64,000 nucleotides of DNA. It comes from Lasiosphaeria ovina. Lineage: Eukaryota; Ascomycota; Sordariomycetes; Sordariales; Lasiosphaeriaceae. The stretch is taken from positions 310,001-374,000 of the forward strand of contig JAULSN010000013.1 of assembly GCA_033439765.1 (NCBI GenBank). Direction: 5' to 3'. The position numbers and the translations under genes were made by a program. Numbering within the stretch: position 1 is the first letter of the stretch; each line of letters starts with the position of its first letter. The notes beneath the pieces are model-generated. The model was not told the DNA's origin and made no database searches. It was given only the letters and a program-made list of their open reading frames with translations. Shown one piece after another: positions 34,344 to 43,717 of this stretch.

Positions 34344-35446
34344 CTAGTTTAGTTTCTTGTTCTCAATCTGGTATTCCCATAGTAGTAGGTCGTTAGGGTA
34401 TGCATTCTCAATGGAGCTAAGGGCGTTCTGGAGGGCTTGGTCGTCGCTAATGACTATGCCTGTGGCTTGGAGTTGGTCTTTGAGGAGTTGTAGCTTATTA
34501 ATTAGGCCGTATATTATGTTAAAGTCCTTACGGTAGAGGGAGGAAAACTCTCGTAGGAGCTCGCGGCGGGAGAGCTTGCCTATACTCGGAATCGTGCGGC
34601 AGACCAGGTCAAACGTGACCTTCGGGTCTTCTTCTGCCTGTGACCAGCCGTATTGACGAAGTATTTGAACTACTGTAGGATTAGTAAGGGTAGTTATGAT
34701 GATTCCTGCCGCTATATAGCGGCCTGTATACCAGGTCAGGTATTCCGTAGAGTCGAGGGCGAATGCCGGTGTGGCGGTGCCCGATGTGGCTGTGCCGGGT
34801 GTGGCGGTGCCCGGGGTGATGCTGCCCGGGGTGATGCTGCTGTTACGAATCCCTGAAGAAATGCACCAGGGTGGGGCATACCCGTACGAGGCTCGGCCAG
34901 TGAGAATGCCGGAGGCCTTGGCGAGGTCTGTCCCGAGATCCCGCAGCGGGACCACGGAACCACATAGTTGGCCCTCGAGCCGCAACCGGGACACGGGACT
35001 CAGGATACCATTGATTGGTTCCCTCAGATAGATATATACGATGACCGTAGCCACGGTCTTAGATAGAGCTTGCTTGGTTCCTCAAGCAAGCAATACACAT
35101 TCTCTGCACTCATATACTTTGAGTGGCAAACCCAGTTTGACTGTATTACCCGTGCAATAGGAGCTTGCCCTTTGTTCATTCTTCATATCTATATCTCAGA
35201 CCCCCAGTGCCTGTGCACGATACAACCTTGACCCCCACAGTCGAGCGGTTTGTAATAGCTGCCCGGTACAGTGAAGGTTGTAGCGGGTGTGGGCATGCCT
35301 ACCGTCGGGGCCGGCGTGGCTCCGGGCGGTGTGATCGGTTCGATGTATGTAATTAGGCCTGCAGAACCGAGGGCGTTACGGATCGCTGCCTTCCAGGCGA
35401 CGAAGTTCTCGTCGCCCTTCAATTCAGGGACCTTGACTTTGACCAT
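34344..35446 (-). pseudogene. Copia-1 gag
   Basis: Two minus-strand frames give Copia Gag. 35189-35446 has the N-terminal motif LKGDENFVAWKAAIRNAL. 34344-35054 has a Thr/Pro-rich tandem (TPGTATPGTAT) and the Gag helical region (YLTWYTGRYIA..LLWEYQIENKKL). The two lie in different frames with a break near 35100-35190, so the gene is disrupted, but unlike pol it is not CpA-depleted. The 3' end is cut by Gypsy-C. Confidence 0.75.
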
Positions 35447-35659
35447 CGTAGGGCTGGCGATGACTTCAGGGACAGGGGACAGGGACGTGGAGGGCGCGTG
35501 TGGGCCTTCCGGGAGCGCTACAGGCCGTAGGGAGGGCCGTAGGTATTCGACGTTGGACGTGCAGGTCCGGGGAATCGGTAGTTCCGGTGATCGGATGTGC
35601 TGCAGGGTCGAAAAGGGACTGTAAACAAAAGTGGGAATAGCTTCAATTGTTGAAGCGAC

Positions 35660-35673
35660 GGGAACTCATAACC
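35660..35673 (-). other. Copia-1 primer-binding site
   Basis: The minus strand reads GGTTATGAGTTCCC directly after the 5' LTR, the same half-tRNA iMet-like start as Copia-2 (GGTTATGAG) with a diverged end. Confidence 0.6.
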
Positions 35674-35846
35674 TGTTGGGAGGAAAGGTAAGGACTGGAT
35701 TGCTTGGAGGAAGTCTAGCTATCTGGGCCACAGCGGAATATATATGTGGAAGTGATGGCCTGGACCGGTGGATCCCATATCCACTTATGCCTCGGCTTGA
35801 GGGCATCAGGCCGGGGTCCGGCCTGATCCCTGCTAGCCTGGCCACA
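35674..35846 (-). repeat. Copia-1 5' LTR
   Basis: 173-bp LTR identical by eye to 2113-2285, followed by the GAAAC duplication. Confidence 0.93.
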
Positions 35847-35851
35847 GAAAC

Positions 35852-36279
35852 CATGACCATCCGTACAATACTCGGAAATACGCGCCGCTTCCGAGGGCGT
35901 GGTGACCTAGAAGCGCGCCAATCGACACGTCTTTAGCTTTTGTGAGGCGAGGCCAATCTTGAATTTGTCGCACTTGCACCGGACGTCCTTTTCTCGGCGG
36001 AATTTCATAACGCCGCTGACCACAGGCTGATGCGCGATGGCCAGTGTGCATACGTACCTAACTAACAAGCCAATCACCTTCACCACAGTATGCCTATTCA
36101 CACGATTGCTTCACAAGGCATCGTCACTTAAATATAGGGTCTATGGCGAGAACTAAGAGATTCGATCTCCACGGGTCTCAAGAGCCAAGCCTAGTAGCGG
36201 GCCCCTTTTCTTTCCACCCGAGGCAGCGAGACTCTCGCGTGCACATCTCCATTCCCATCATAGCCCACAGTGACATGCC
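35852..36279. other. Intergenic spacer, nothing recognised
   Basis: Unique sequence right of the nest that would have been continuous with 2108 before Copia-1 inserted. No RIP bias and no coding signal; presumably 3' flank of the NmrA-like gene. Confidence 0.5.
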
Positions 36280-37407
36280 TCACTGCTTAGCCGCGCCGTC
36301 CTTGATGTAGCCATCCCCCTTGCCACTGAACCGCGCATAGAACGCATCAACCCAGCCATTCAGCGCCATATCCACCGCGCGAGCAGTAGCCTCATCGAGG
36401 TCCTCAACCGGCAAACCAAGCTGCTTGTTCGCCGTGCCCCGCTCCGTCTCAAAGTCGCCGCCACCCCCGGGGAAGAACATGCACGTGTACATGGCGCGGG
36501 CAAACGCCATGACCTTTGCCGGGCCCTCGGCGCCAGCGGCAAGCGCGGCGCGCGCGTCTTCGTAGCGTTGGCGCGCCGGCTCGCGCGCGATGCTCCAGTC
36601 GCTATCCGTCGTCCCAATGACGCGGTGCAGCGAGTCGAGCATGTCGCGCTGCGAGACGAGAAAGCTGCTGACGTAGAGCGGCTTGTCGAACCACGCCGAC
36701 ATGGCCGGCCCGTCGGTGCTGTGGATGGGCAGCGACAGCAGCGCGGCCAGGGCGCGGCCGCACTGGCGCCACGTGGTGGTGTTGATCTTGGAGCGGCCGT
36801 CGTCGAACAGCGTGGCTTTTTTGTGCCGCAGGTCGAAGCCGTAGAAGGCCGGGCCGACGGCGAGCGAGTACTCGTACCACGCCGAGTTTACCATGGGGGT
36901 CGACGTGATGGCCGGGTAGGCGTCGTGGATGGCGCGCAGCATGGCCAGCGAGGCGTCGCCGTTGAGCGTGTTGGCGCGGTACGTGTCGTTGTACACATCG
37001 GAGCCGTAGAAGTTGGGCATGACGTGGGGCACGCCGGCCGTGGCAGCGGCCGCCAGCAGCTTGTCCTGCAGCGCGGCCACGGCCTGGATCGACACGGCGA
37101 TGACGAGAAACTGCTGGCCCCGGAGCGCGGCCGCGAGCGTCGCTGCGTCGTCGTAGTCGACCACGGCCGTCTTGACGCCCGCAGGTAGCGAGTCGGCGCT
37201 GGATCCGCCCGCGCGGATGAGCGCCGTGACCGTGTGCTTGCCGGTCTTGACGACTTCCTCAGTAAGGATCCGGCCGAGGTTGCCGCTCGCCTGTGTGGTT
37301 GTCAGCAATTGCCTGCTTGTCTTGGGTCGTGGAAGTGAGGTTTCCGCGAGAGTGGGCATGAGACTAACACCGGCAATAACAACTCGCTCGATGCGGTTGT
37401 CAGACAT
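36280..37407 (-). CDS. NmrA-like NAD(P)-binding protein, two exons, 349-350 codons
   Basis: Exon 1 is 37369-37407, the intron 37291-37368 (78 bp; GTTAGT donor, TGCTGAC branch, CACAG acceptor) and exon 2 36280-37290. Splicing restores the Rossmann motif GASGNLG at residues 13-19 that the genomic frame interrupts. The rest fits the NmrA/isoflavone-reductase-like family: RAGG, VDYDD, Asn-Phe-Tyr-Gly at the start of the substrate region, and a C-terminal helical part. It is a soluble oxidoreductase-type or redox-sensor protein; the substrate cannot be told. I chose the ATG at 37405 because it gives the short N-terminus typical of the family. Codons are GC-rich with no RIP. Confidence 0.88.
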   Translation of the reverse strand: MSDNRIERVVIAGVSLMPTLAETSLPRPKTSRQLLTTTQASGNLGRILTEEVVKTGKHTVTALIRAGGSSADSLPAGVKTAVVDYDDAATLAAALRGQQFLVIAVSIQAVAALQDKLLAAAATAGVPHVMPNFYGSDVYNDTYRANTLNGDASLAMLRAIHDAYPAITSTPMVNSAWYEYSLAVGPAFYGFDLRHKKATLFDDGRSKINTTTWRQCGRALAALLSLPIHSTDGPAMSAWFDKPLYVSSFLVSQRDMLDSLHRVIGTTDSDWSIAREPARQRYEDARAALAAGAEGPAKVMAFARAMYTCMFFPGGGGDFETERGTANKQLGLPVEDLDEATARAVDMALNGWVDAFYARFSGKGDGYIKDGAAKQ

Positions 37408-37671
37408 GGTGAGCTGGGGTGGAGGTGAGTGGTGGTGAGTGTTGCAGACTTGAAAATGGCCGGCTGAATAAGATGCAGGTGAAGGTGGTGAGACAAGTGA
37501 ACGCATTCTCATCGCTGTGAAAATACTTCCGTCGCCTTATCTTTATGATCATTCTCGCCGGGCTCGCCTGAGGCTGATTACCATCGCGCTAACCGTCTCT
37601 CGTATTCGACGAGCGCAGTTGTGGAGCCGCCGGCCAGGCTGTTAACTCCGTCGTTGGCGGGGATTGGGTGT

Positions 37672-37795
37672 TATATGAGACGAATCTGGGCACACAGAAT
37701 TTCCTTTTTTGTACTTCGCCCACGTGACACTGCTTACCCCGGCTCAGGGCCGGCTCAGTGTTTGCTCAGGATTTGCTCACCTTTGCTCAGGCTAA
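37672..37795 (+). repeat. GACGAATCTGGG / GCTCAG repeat, copy 1
   Basis: GACGAATCTGGGCACAC (37679-37695) and TTTCCTTTTT are followed by five spaced GCTCA(G/C) motifs (37742-37790). The same arrangement occurs inverted at 54212-54323 and a diverged version of the first motif at about 42805. Probably a small dispersed element; its ends are undefined. Confidence 0.5.
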
Positions 37796-38018
37796 GTACC
37801 ATTTTCGGCACGCTGCGCCGCAGTATACTGAACTGCTTTAACTCTAGCCGAGTGGGCCCAAAATTGGTCTTATATATAAAGATGGCTAAAATTGGTCCTC
37901 GCGTTTTTTCACAACATCCAGGAAGAAAGGATAAGATATTAAATGTTTAGGCGATTAATACTAAAATTTTAGATATCGGGCAAGGTCCAAATTTGGGGCC
38001 GCGGTTAGGAACTGCTAA

Positions 38019-38322
38019 GGGCGCGTTCGTTTGCTCGGACCAGATCACTCGGACCGTTAAAAAGATACATTGGATTTTTCAACGCCGTCGTAAACCTTAT
38101 TTCTATCCGGGTCTCCTTCAGAACCAAAAGTGGTCCTGGCCACCTCTCGGATCAAAAATCCAGATTTAACCAATCAAATTATACGCATTCCAAGTTTTTG
38201 ATCCGAGCCTTTACGACTCGTTAGTGTGGAAAAAGGTACTTTAAAAAAGTGATATCTAGCCTTTGTACCTGATTTCCGAGCTTGGCCATCCGAGGCCCTG
38301 GTCCGAGCAAACGAACGCGCCC
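38019..38322. mobile_element. MITE, PIF/Harbinger-like, 304 bp
   Basis: Perfect 25-bp terminal inverted repeats beginning GGGCGCGTTCGTTTGCTCGG, flanked by the 3-bp duplication TAA (38016-38018 and 38323-38325). The GGGC..GTTCGTTTG ends and TAA target suit the PIF/Harbinger superfamily. No coding capacity; the minus-strand frame across 38174-38368 is spurious. Confidence 0.85.
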
Positions 38323-38380
38323 TAAAGCGTAATATAATAGGCCCAAATCCTGGACCGCGCGGTCCCAAATTTTAGCTTCA

Positions 38381-38635
38381 GAATATACCAGTACATACCA
38401 TAGGATGGTACAAAATATCCTAGCTTAATATTTGGGGTAGTATATAATATCCTAGGCCAGAATTTGGGATAGTACATGATATCCTAGCTCGGAATTTGGG
38501 TAGCACATTCTATCCCAGCTCAAAATTTGGGATGTTACTTAATATTTCAGCACCTATAGGATATCCCACAGTATACCAGTACATAACAATATACCAGTAC
38601 ATAATGGGATTTCTCAGAATATACCAGTATATGCC
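38381..38635. repeat. Degenerate tandem repeat array
   Basis: Four diverged units of about 33 bp built on TATCCTAGCTC-AATTTGGG-TAGTACAT occupy about 38413-38545. They are bracketed by an ATACCAGTACATA motif seen once on the left and three times on the right. AT-rich, no coding. Confidence 0.7.
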
Positions 38636-39459
38636 CCGGGATTAGCACACAGACTGAATATTGCTCTACACGGTGGCTTCATAGGCTGCAGCAAATGCGA
38701 GTTTAACCGCCCGATATCCATCGGATGGGCACTTCCGCTCTGCAACAGTCTGCAACGACCGTGATTGTGGCTGCGTCAAGAATAGAAAAGGTTCATTTGT
38801 ATGTGGAGCTGTGATAGAGTGAGGGCACCGTTTCGCGTTTTGGTGGTGGGAACCGGGGGTTCCGCCGAGGGGGGCGGAGCGGAGTGGGAAGGGGGGTCCG
38901 GGGCCAGGGCCTGGAGGCGTCTGAGGTGGTTAGTGGGAGAAGAGGAACGGCTGAGGAGGAACGCACTTCATCTTGTCTTGGGAGATGTTGAGTGGTGGGC
39001 ATGGGTGGTGGCGCCAGGGGACGGTTCGATGAGAAAAGGGGCTTGTTGGTCGTCTATTTAGAACTAATAATGCATTATAAGCATTTCTATACGTTTAAAG
39101 GGCGATAAGAGGGACTCGGAAGGATACAGTTAAGGGGTACCGATAATTGTTCAGAGTCCTTTTCGCACCGTCTGAATGGCCCCTTTCTTTCGGCCCAAGC
39201 CTTCGTAGAACGGTACCAATAAACGGGCGACCATCTCCCCATCTCCTTTTATCGTCTTTCAGATTCCTTCTTCAATTGTTTCTTACATTACGCCTGCCCG
39301 CTATCGCTACGATGCGGCGACAAATCAGATTTCTGGCAGCTGGTGTCCTGCAGTCACATTCTCATTGGCCGATAGGCCGATCTGGTCATGTGAAATGTGT
39401 CCTGTCGTCAGCTTATCAGGCTGGTTTGGTTGGTGCCTGAAGTGCTTCCATCTCCAGAG
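38636..39459. other. Upstream region of the HET gene, no supported gene
   Basis: Overlapping frames on both strands at 38793-39061 mirror each other, are compositionally biased and match nothing I know. The C/T-rich stretch at 39230-39300 could be a promoter or 5' UTR for the HET gene. Confidence 0.4.
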
Positions 39460-40528
39460 ATGGACACATCAAACCACCAACAGGCCCGACCGAGGTGCCG
39501 AAACGATACCCGAGAATCCCGCTTTCCTCACAACGGCAGTTCCTGGGCGAGCCTAGCGGAGCGCTGGAATCCCAACCTCTGCGACACCTGCTACCAGCTT
39601 CTGTCAGGCAACACCGACGACCGCGGCCACGACGAAGGAGCAACTGCATGGCCCCACAGTGGCCTCAAGGACACGACAGATGGCTCCTGGCTCGTCGGTC
39701 TTTCAATCAAGGATAACTATCAATCCCGACAAGTCGGTTGCAAGTTTTGCGTCGTTGTCTTCAAAATTGGACTCGCGGTTGGGATCTGGGAGCTCAGATC
39801 TGAGGACCAGGATGCCATGCCGGTTATGGCAGGCCCCGAATATCGATCACCATGGCCTGAGGAAATACACATCGAGTATTTGGACCCGTCCAGATTCCTT
39901 TTTCGCCACGGAGCCAAGTACCGCATTTGGGAGGAACCTTTGATGGTTGGTCGGTGGTTGGGATGGGTGGTCAGGATGTGGGAGCCAGGTTAACAATCTG
40001 CTTTCATTACATCATGTTGCTCTCAACCGGCGGTGAACAGGGTGGAGAGGTCAATGCTGATACTGATCTAGAGCTCCCACATTGTGGCCCCTCGTCAACC
40101 TCTTCATCTGGGGCCATGGCGTCCTTCGTCCGGTGGCATATGACGAACTGCCTGTCCAACTCGTACCACGTCGACTGCAGCAACGCCGTCCAGCACCTCC
40201 TTGAAGATGAAGCATCACAGAATTGGCCTGCCCGTATTCTAAAAGTTGTCGGCGGCGCTACTATTATGTTGGTGGACTTTGACGCCACTGTGATCTCCAA
40301 CAAATACGCCGCTCTAAGCTACTGTTGGGGCTCTGTGTCCGACCTGCCGAAGGGTAGTCCGGGTCCGTATGTGGCAAACTCCAGCTCGTGGAAAGAACTA
40401 CAGCAGGGCATTCCTGTTGCAGACCTGGGCCTGACCCTCCAGCATGCCATCCAAGTATGCGGCTGGCTCAATATTGAGTACATCTGGATCGACTCACTCT
40501 GCATTCTCCAGGATTCGACAGAGTGATA
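39460..40528 (+). pseudogene. HET (heterokaryon incompatibility) domain gene, 3'-truncated
   Basis: Starts at ATG 39460 with an N-terminal Cys-containing region (LCDTCYQLL, then VGCKFC) usual upstream of HET domains. It shifts frame between about 39925 and 40020, where an intron is likely but the exact sites are unclear. The HET domain follows with KYAALSYCWGS, LGLTLQHAI and IEYIWIDSLCILQDS. Right after that motif, where the family continues for hundreds of residues, the frame ends in TGA TAG at 40523-40529 and unrelated minus-strand coding sequence begins. The gene is therefore broken inside the HET domain. HET proteins trigger cell death during non-self fusion. Confidence 0.82.
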
Positions 40529-40779
40529 GTATGCACATAACGGATCTTGCCATTCTCGATGCGCATCTCGTGGCTATCGGGAATGTTACCGACGGCAGTG
40601 AAGGAGCACAGCACATCGGCGGAGCCCACGACCGACGTCAGGGCTGACACGGCCAAAACGCCACGCTTGAGATCTGAGAGGAACATCTTGGCAAAGCTGT
40701 TTGCAAGATCTCTATTGTATGCGGTGACAAACGTCTGCTCCAAGGGATGGGAATTATGGGTGTTATACAAGAAAGACAA
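40529..40779 (-). pseudogene. Fragment of a DUF8021-like gene (C-terminal part)
   Basis: The minus-strand frame reads CSFTAVGNIPDSHEMRIENG followed by KIRYVHTITL, a pattern I associate with the end of DUF8021-type secreted fungal proteins (DSH..GKIRYVHT). Upstream codons (NRDLANSFAKMFLSDLKRG) are coherent but there is no start or signal peptide. The frame then runs into antisense HET sequence, so this is a fragment joined tail-to-tail to the HET remnant. The family call is tentative. Confidence 0.45.
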
Positions 40780-41244
40780 ATAGCTTGACCGGGATATATG
40801 ATATCAGACCTAAGTGCCGAGCGAAGATACCTAGCCGATCTATCGCGTCCGGGAATACCAAGACCTGCTCGCGTAAATGCTTAATCCTGCAGGGGTTTGT
40901 AGATGCAATCTAGGAATCCCAGGCCATTGGGACGCATCGTGCCCTTTGCTTGGTCAAAATCGCTATGGGGTATACCCGGCCTCTTAAGGCCCGATTCTTG
41001 TGCTTCGTGGGAAATCGATTCGGCAGATTTTAGGTCAGACAACACCCCTTCAGTCCACAATGCGAATTGATAAAAAACAGGAGCTGTTGAGCAGAGCAGG
41101 TGAGGTAGCAATGCCTGAAAAGGTCATAGCAATTACAGGCAAGACGTTGTCCATGATGCGGAGATGCGTCCTCAAAGCAAATGACATTCTCGTTACCGTA
41201 ACAGCCCTGAGCCAAATGAGACTTCCCGCGCTGAACAAGTCTAC
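40780..41244. other. Spacer without a supported gene
   Basis: Only short overlapping frames on both strands (41000-41248) with no family signal. Confidence 0.4.
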
Positions 41245-42516
41245 CTAGACACCAAAGTGAATGTACGGAACCCAGTGTGAGTTCGCCATTCCTCCTTGTA
41301 CCCGCGGCTTGGAAGATGATACCAACGTGGCATCTCTCGCCATTTCATCCTTGATCGTCCCGTCACGCAACGCGCGAACGGCCTGATGGAGTCCCCGGAA
41401 GACGGCCACATCCGTCGTCCCTTCGTCCCGCAGGGTTTCATAGAACACCGTCGCCACGTCAGCGCTGGGCTTATCCGACACCTCCCACAGCGTCCCGACC
41501 ACGTGCCGGAAACCTGCGAGCTGGAAAGCGCTGACAAGATGGATTCCCTCGTCGGCGAGCCCTTCGGCCTTGTTGGCTCCGGTCGAGCAAGCTGAGAGAT
41601 ATGCAAGAAACGGCGTGTTCTCTTGGAGCCTCTTCTCCAGGAGGTTCCCCACCGTGAGTCGGTTGGTTTTCCAGTCCTCAAGCAGCAAGCAGCTTTGAGA
41701 AGGGTCCGTGGGGTTCGACTCCCCGTGGCCGGCAAAGTGGAATATCTTGCACGCCTGCAGGTGCTCGAGCACCTCATCTTTGCGCCGCTCTGGCATGACC
41801 GGTTGTAATTGGAGCGAGGGACAGAGTTTCCCCAGCATGGCCACTTCGTCTGCAGTAAACGGAAGGAACTTTTTGGCGACTGGCAGGTCCGGCGTTTCGC
41901 GCATGGCTACCAGGAGAGCGTAGTCCAAGCCGGCAGACTTTGAGACAGGTTGTCGGCGGCTGTGGATCAATGCCTTGATTGACGGCGTGTACGACGACAT
42001 GACTCTGTCGAGCACTGTCTCGATAGAACCTGGCGTGTGTAGTCCTGCAGCGTGAAGTGGCAGCTGGCTGAGGAGTCCTGTAGGGATCCATCAGACGCGG
42101 GGCCAATTGCCATCAGTGACGGGCGTTTTGTGACCGATTGCGTCCAGACAGGGACGAGCGATGACGTTCCAGAGCCATTCCAACACAGGTTTGACTTGAA
42201 AAGAGGATTTTTCGCGATATGACTGAAGCTCCTTGGCCCTTTCTTTGATGTCTTCCACCGTCAGGCCAGGCAGTTCCAGCGCCGTGATCCGGTTGTGTTG
42301 CACGATAAACGTATGGCAGCCGTGCGAATCCACATTTACCACGATAATTGAGTCCTTATTCGCTGCGGCCATCATTTCGCGTTTGGTCGGTGAGCTAAGG
42401 AAATTGTCGAATCCTCGCTGGGCACGAATCCTCGTAATAAGCGTGTTGAACTTCTGTTCCGCTTCGCGGCGTTTTTTCGCTTGCAACTCAGATTCCGAAA
42501 AGGATGTTTCATGACC
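41245..42516 (-). pseudogene. CHAT-domain protease-like gene with one in-frame stop, 5' end missing
   Basis: The CHAT domain (caspase-like, clan CD; usually C-terminal after TPR repeats) is read in one minus-strand frame from 42516 to 41245. N-terminal CHAT sequence (RGFDNFLSSP, IVVNVDSHGCHTFIV) leads to TGA at 42091-42093, then the same frame continues with WIPTGLLSQLPLHAAG. The catalytic His lies in FHFAGHGES and the Cys in YLSACSTGA, followed by HLVSAFQLAGFRHVVGTLW. The stop replaces a Trp codon of the usual WWIPTG motif (TGG to TGA). The upstream edge looks like an intron acceptor (TTTTAG), so further 5' exons are lost or lie beyond recognition. Apart from the stop the domain is intact, suggesting recent loss or an assembly error. 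Confidence 0.85.
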
Positions 42517-43534
42517 CTAAAATCGACGAACACCCGTGCTCATAGTCACGTGACTCTTCGTCACGTTTGATCAGTCCAGATCAGCCCCGGCTCAGCTTCG
42601 GTTAATCTTTATTCATTGAACAGCACAGCTTTCCGAGAAGGTGCAGTTTTAACCGAAGGGCCTAATAAAAATGGTCCCGTGTAGTAACGTTAAAGGGCCC
42701 AGAATTGGGACATTTGCACCCGCAATAGCCACCACCCAGAACTTTATGGACAATTTGTCCAGCCTTCCACTTGGGAATGTGTTACGGCCCACTCCTAACA
42801 GCGGTTATCTGAGACGAATCCAGACGTCCACGATTTCTGTTGCTGGACGTGGTCCTGAGCTGCCGCTGCTTTAACCTGAGCTGTGGTGATCCTGGCGTGC
42901 GTCTGCTGCACAGCCCGGAGCCTTGTTTCTGGCCACCCCGGCAAAACCTGCCATTTGCTAGAATGAAAAAAACAGCCCAGGGATAATTTTGCGGACCCAG
43001 TTTCAAGCACATGCACCGCAGGACTGTGATTCCGGTGCAGAGACCGCTCGTTGAATCTCTGTTCGCCATCCAAGTACGAAAGATGTAAAAAGCTTCTGGC
43101 CTCGGCAATGTGAGCTTTTACCAGCCAAATATGGAAGCATTATGATCGTTCATGGAGCCATATGCCCCCTTCCATCTCCGCACTACTATCCTCGGGTCAG
43201 GGCGTCTCGCCACTTTATCGGAGTTATATGCCCTACGCCTACTACCCTCAAGGGTACTTTGCCTATGTATGGCAGATAATCGGCGATGCCAGAGGAACGG
43301 ATAAGGTGGACTTGCGTCTTGACACTAATTAGGAGGCTTGGTAGTTCCACTGGCGTGGTAGGGCTCTACGCAATGAGAGGGAGGACCTAGGGGCTACGTA
43401 ATGATGTTGGCTGAGCGCAGATCTTCTACGCAGAGTGCTTCCCTCGCCGAGAAGGCTATACGAAAAGGCTAGTAGCATTTAAGGCATCCGGCCAGCCGGG
43501 TATGAAAGGGGGCTTAGATAGTCTCAGAAGCTCT
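42517..43534. other. Spacer with small repeat traces, no supported gene
   Basis: Contains GCTCAG sites near 42588 and a diverged GAGACGAATC motif near 42812 related to the 37672 and 54212 repeats. Frames at 42782-43108 overlap on several phases and look spurious. Confidence 0.4.
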
Positions 43535-43700
43535 TGTCAGAAACACTGCACCTTGGATTATGTGGTAATTGAGTGATTGCATCGTGTGTAGAACTCTGTC
43601 TCTCGCTCTCTGGCTTCGCCAGAGAGCCTCTATCTTATAGACTCTTGTGGTGGCAACTGTGGTGGCGAATAGCCACCGTAATCGCTTGCGCCAGTTCAGC
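43535..43700 (+). repeat. TGTCAG..hairpin repeat family, diverged copy
   Basis: Starts TGTCAGAAACACTGCAC and contains the perfect hairpin GCTCTCTGGC-TTC-GCCAGAGAGC (43605-43627), then a GGTGGCAA..CCAGTTCAGCTG stretch as in the 52957 copy. Confidence 0.6.
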
Positions 43701-43717
43701 TGCCTAGATTACACTCG

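Larger units (their letters stand above)
2113..35846 (-). mobile_element. Copia-1: Ty1/Copia LTR retrotransposon, minus strand, hosting a nest of insertions
   Basis: Two identical 173-bp LTRs (2113-2285 and 35674-35846; TGTTGGG..GGCCACA on the plus strand) are flanked by the 5-bp duplication GAAAC at 2108-2112 and 35847-35851. Just inside the right LTR is a primer-binding site, and just inside the left LTR a polypurine tract, so the element reads on the minus strand. Five pieces remain once insertions are removed: 34283-35846 (LTR, gag), 26281-27369 (protease region), 24559-25534 (integrase), 22386-23775 (reverse transcriptase) and 2113-3174 (RNase H, LTR). They sum to about 6.1 kb in canonical Copia order. 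Pol is RIP-mutated and dead; gag is much less so. Confidence 0.93.

Noticed and set aside
35271..35624. 117-codon plus-strand frame and neighbours
   Set aside because: Antisense to Copia-1 gag; shadow frames.
36568..37188. 206-codon plus-strand frame rich in Arg and Val
   Set aside because: Antisense shadow of the NmrA-like gene caused by high GC at third positions.
38793..39061. Frames on both strands upstream of the HET gene
   Set aside because: They overlap each other, are low-complexity and lack any domain; more likely promoter DNA.
41700..41740. T-loop-like GGTTCGACTCC resembling a tRNA
   Set aside because: No D-arm or acceptor stem nearby, and it lies inside the CHAT coding sequence.
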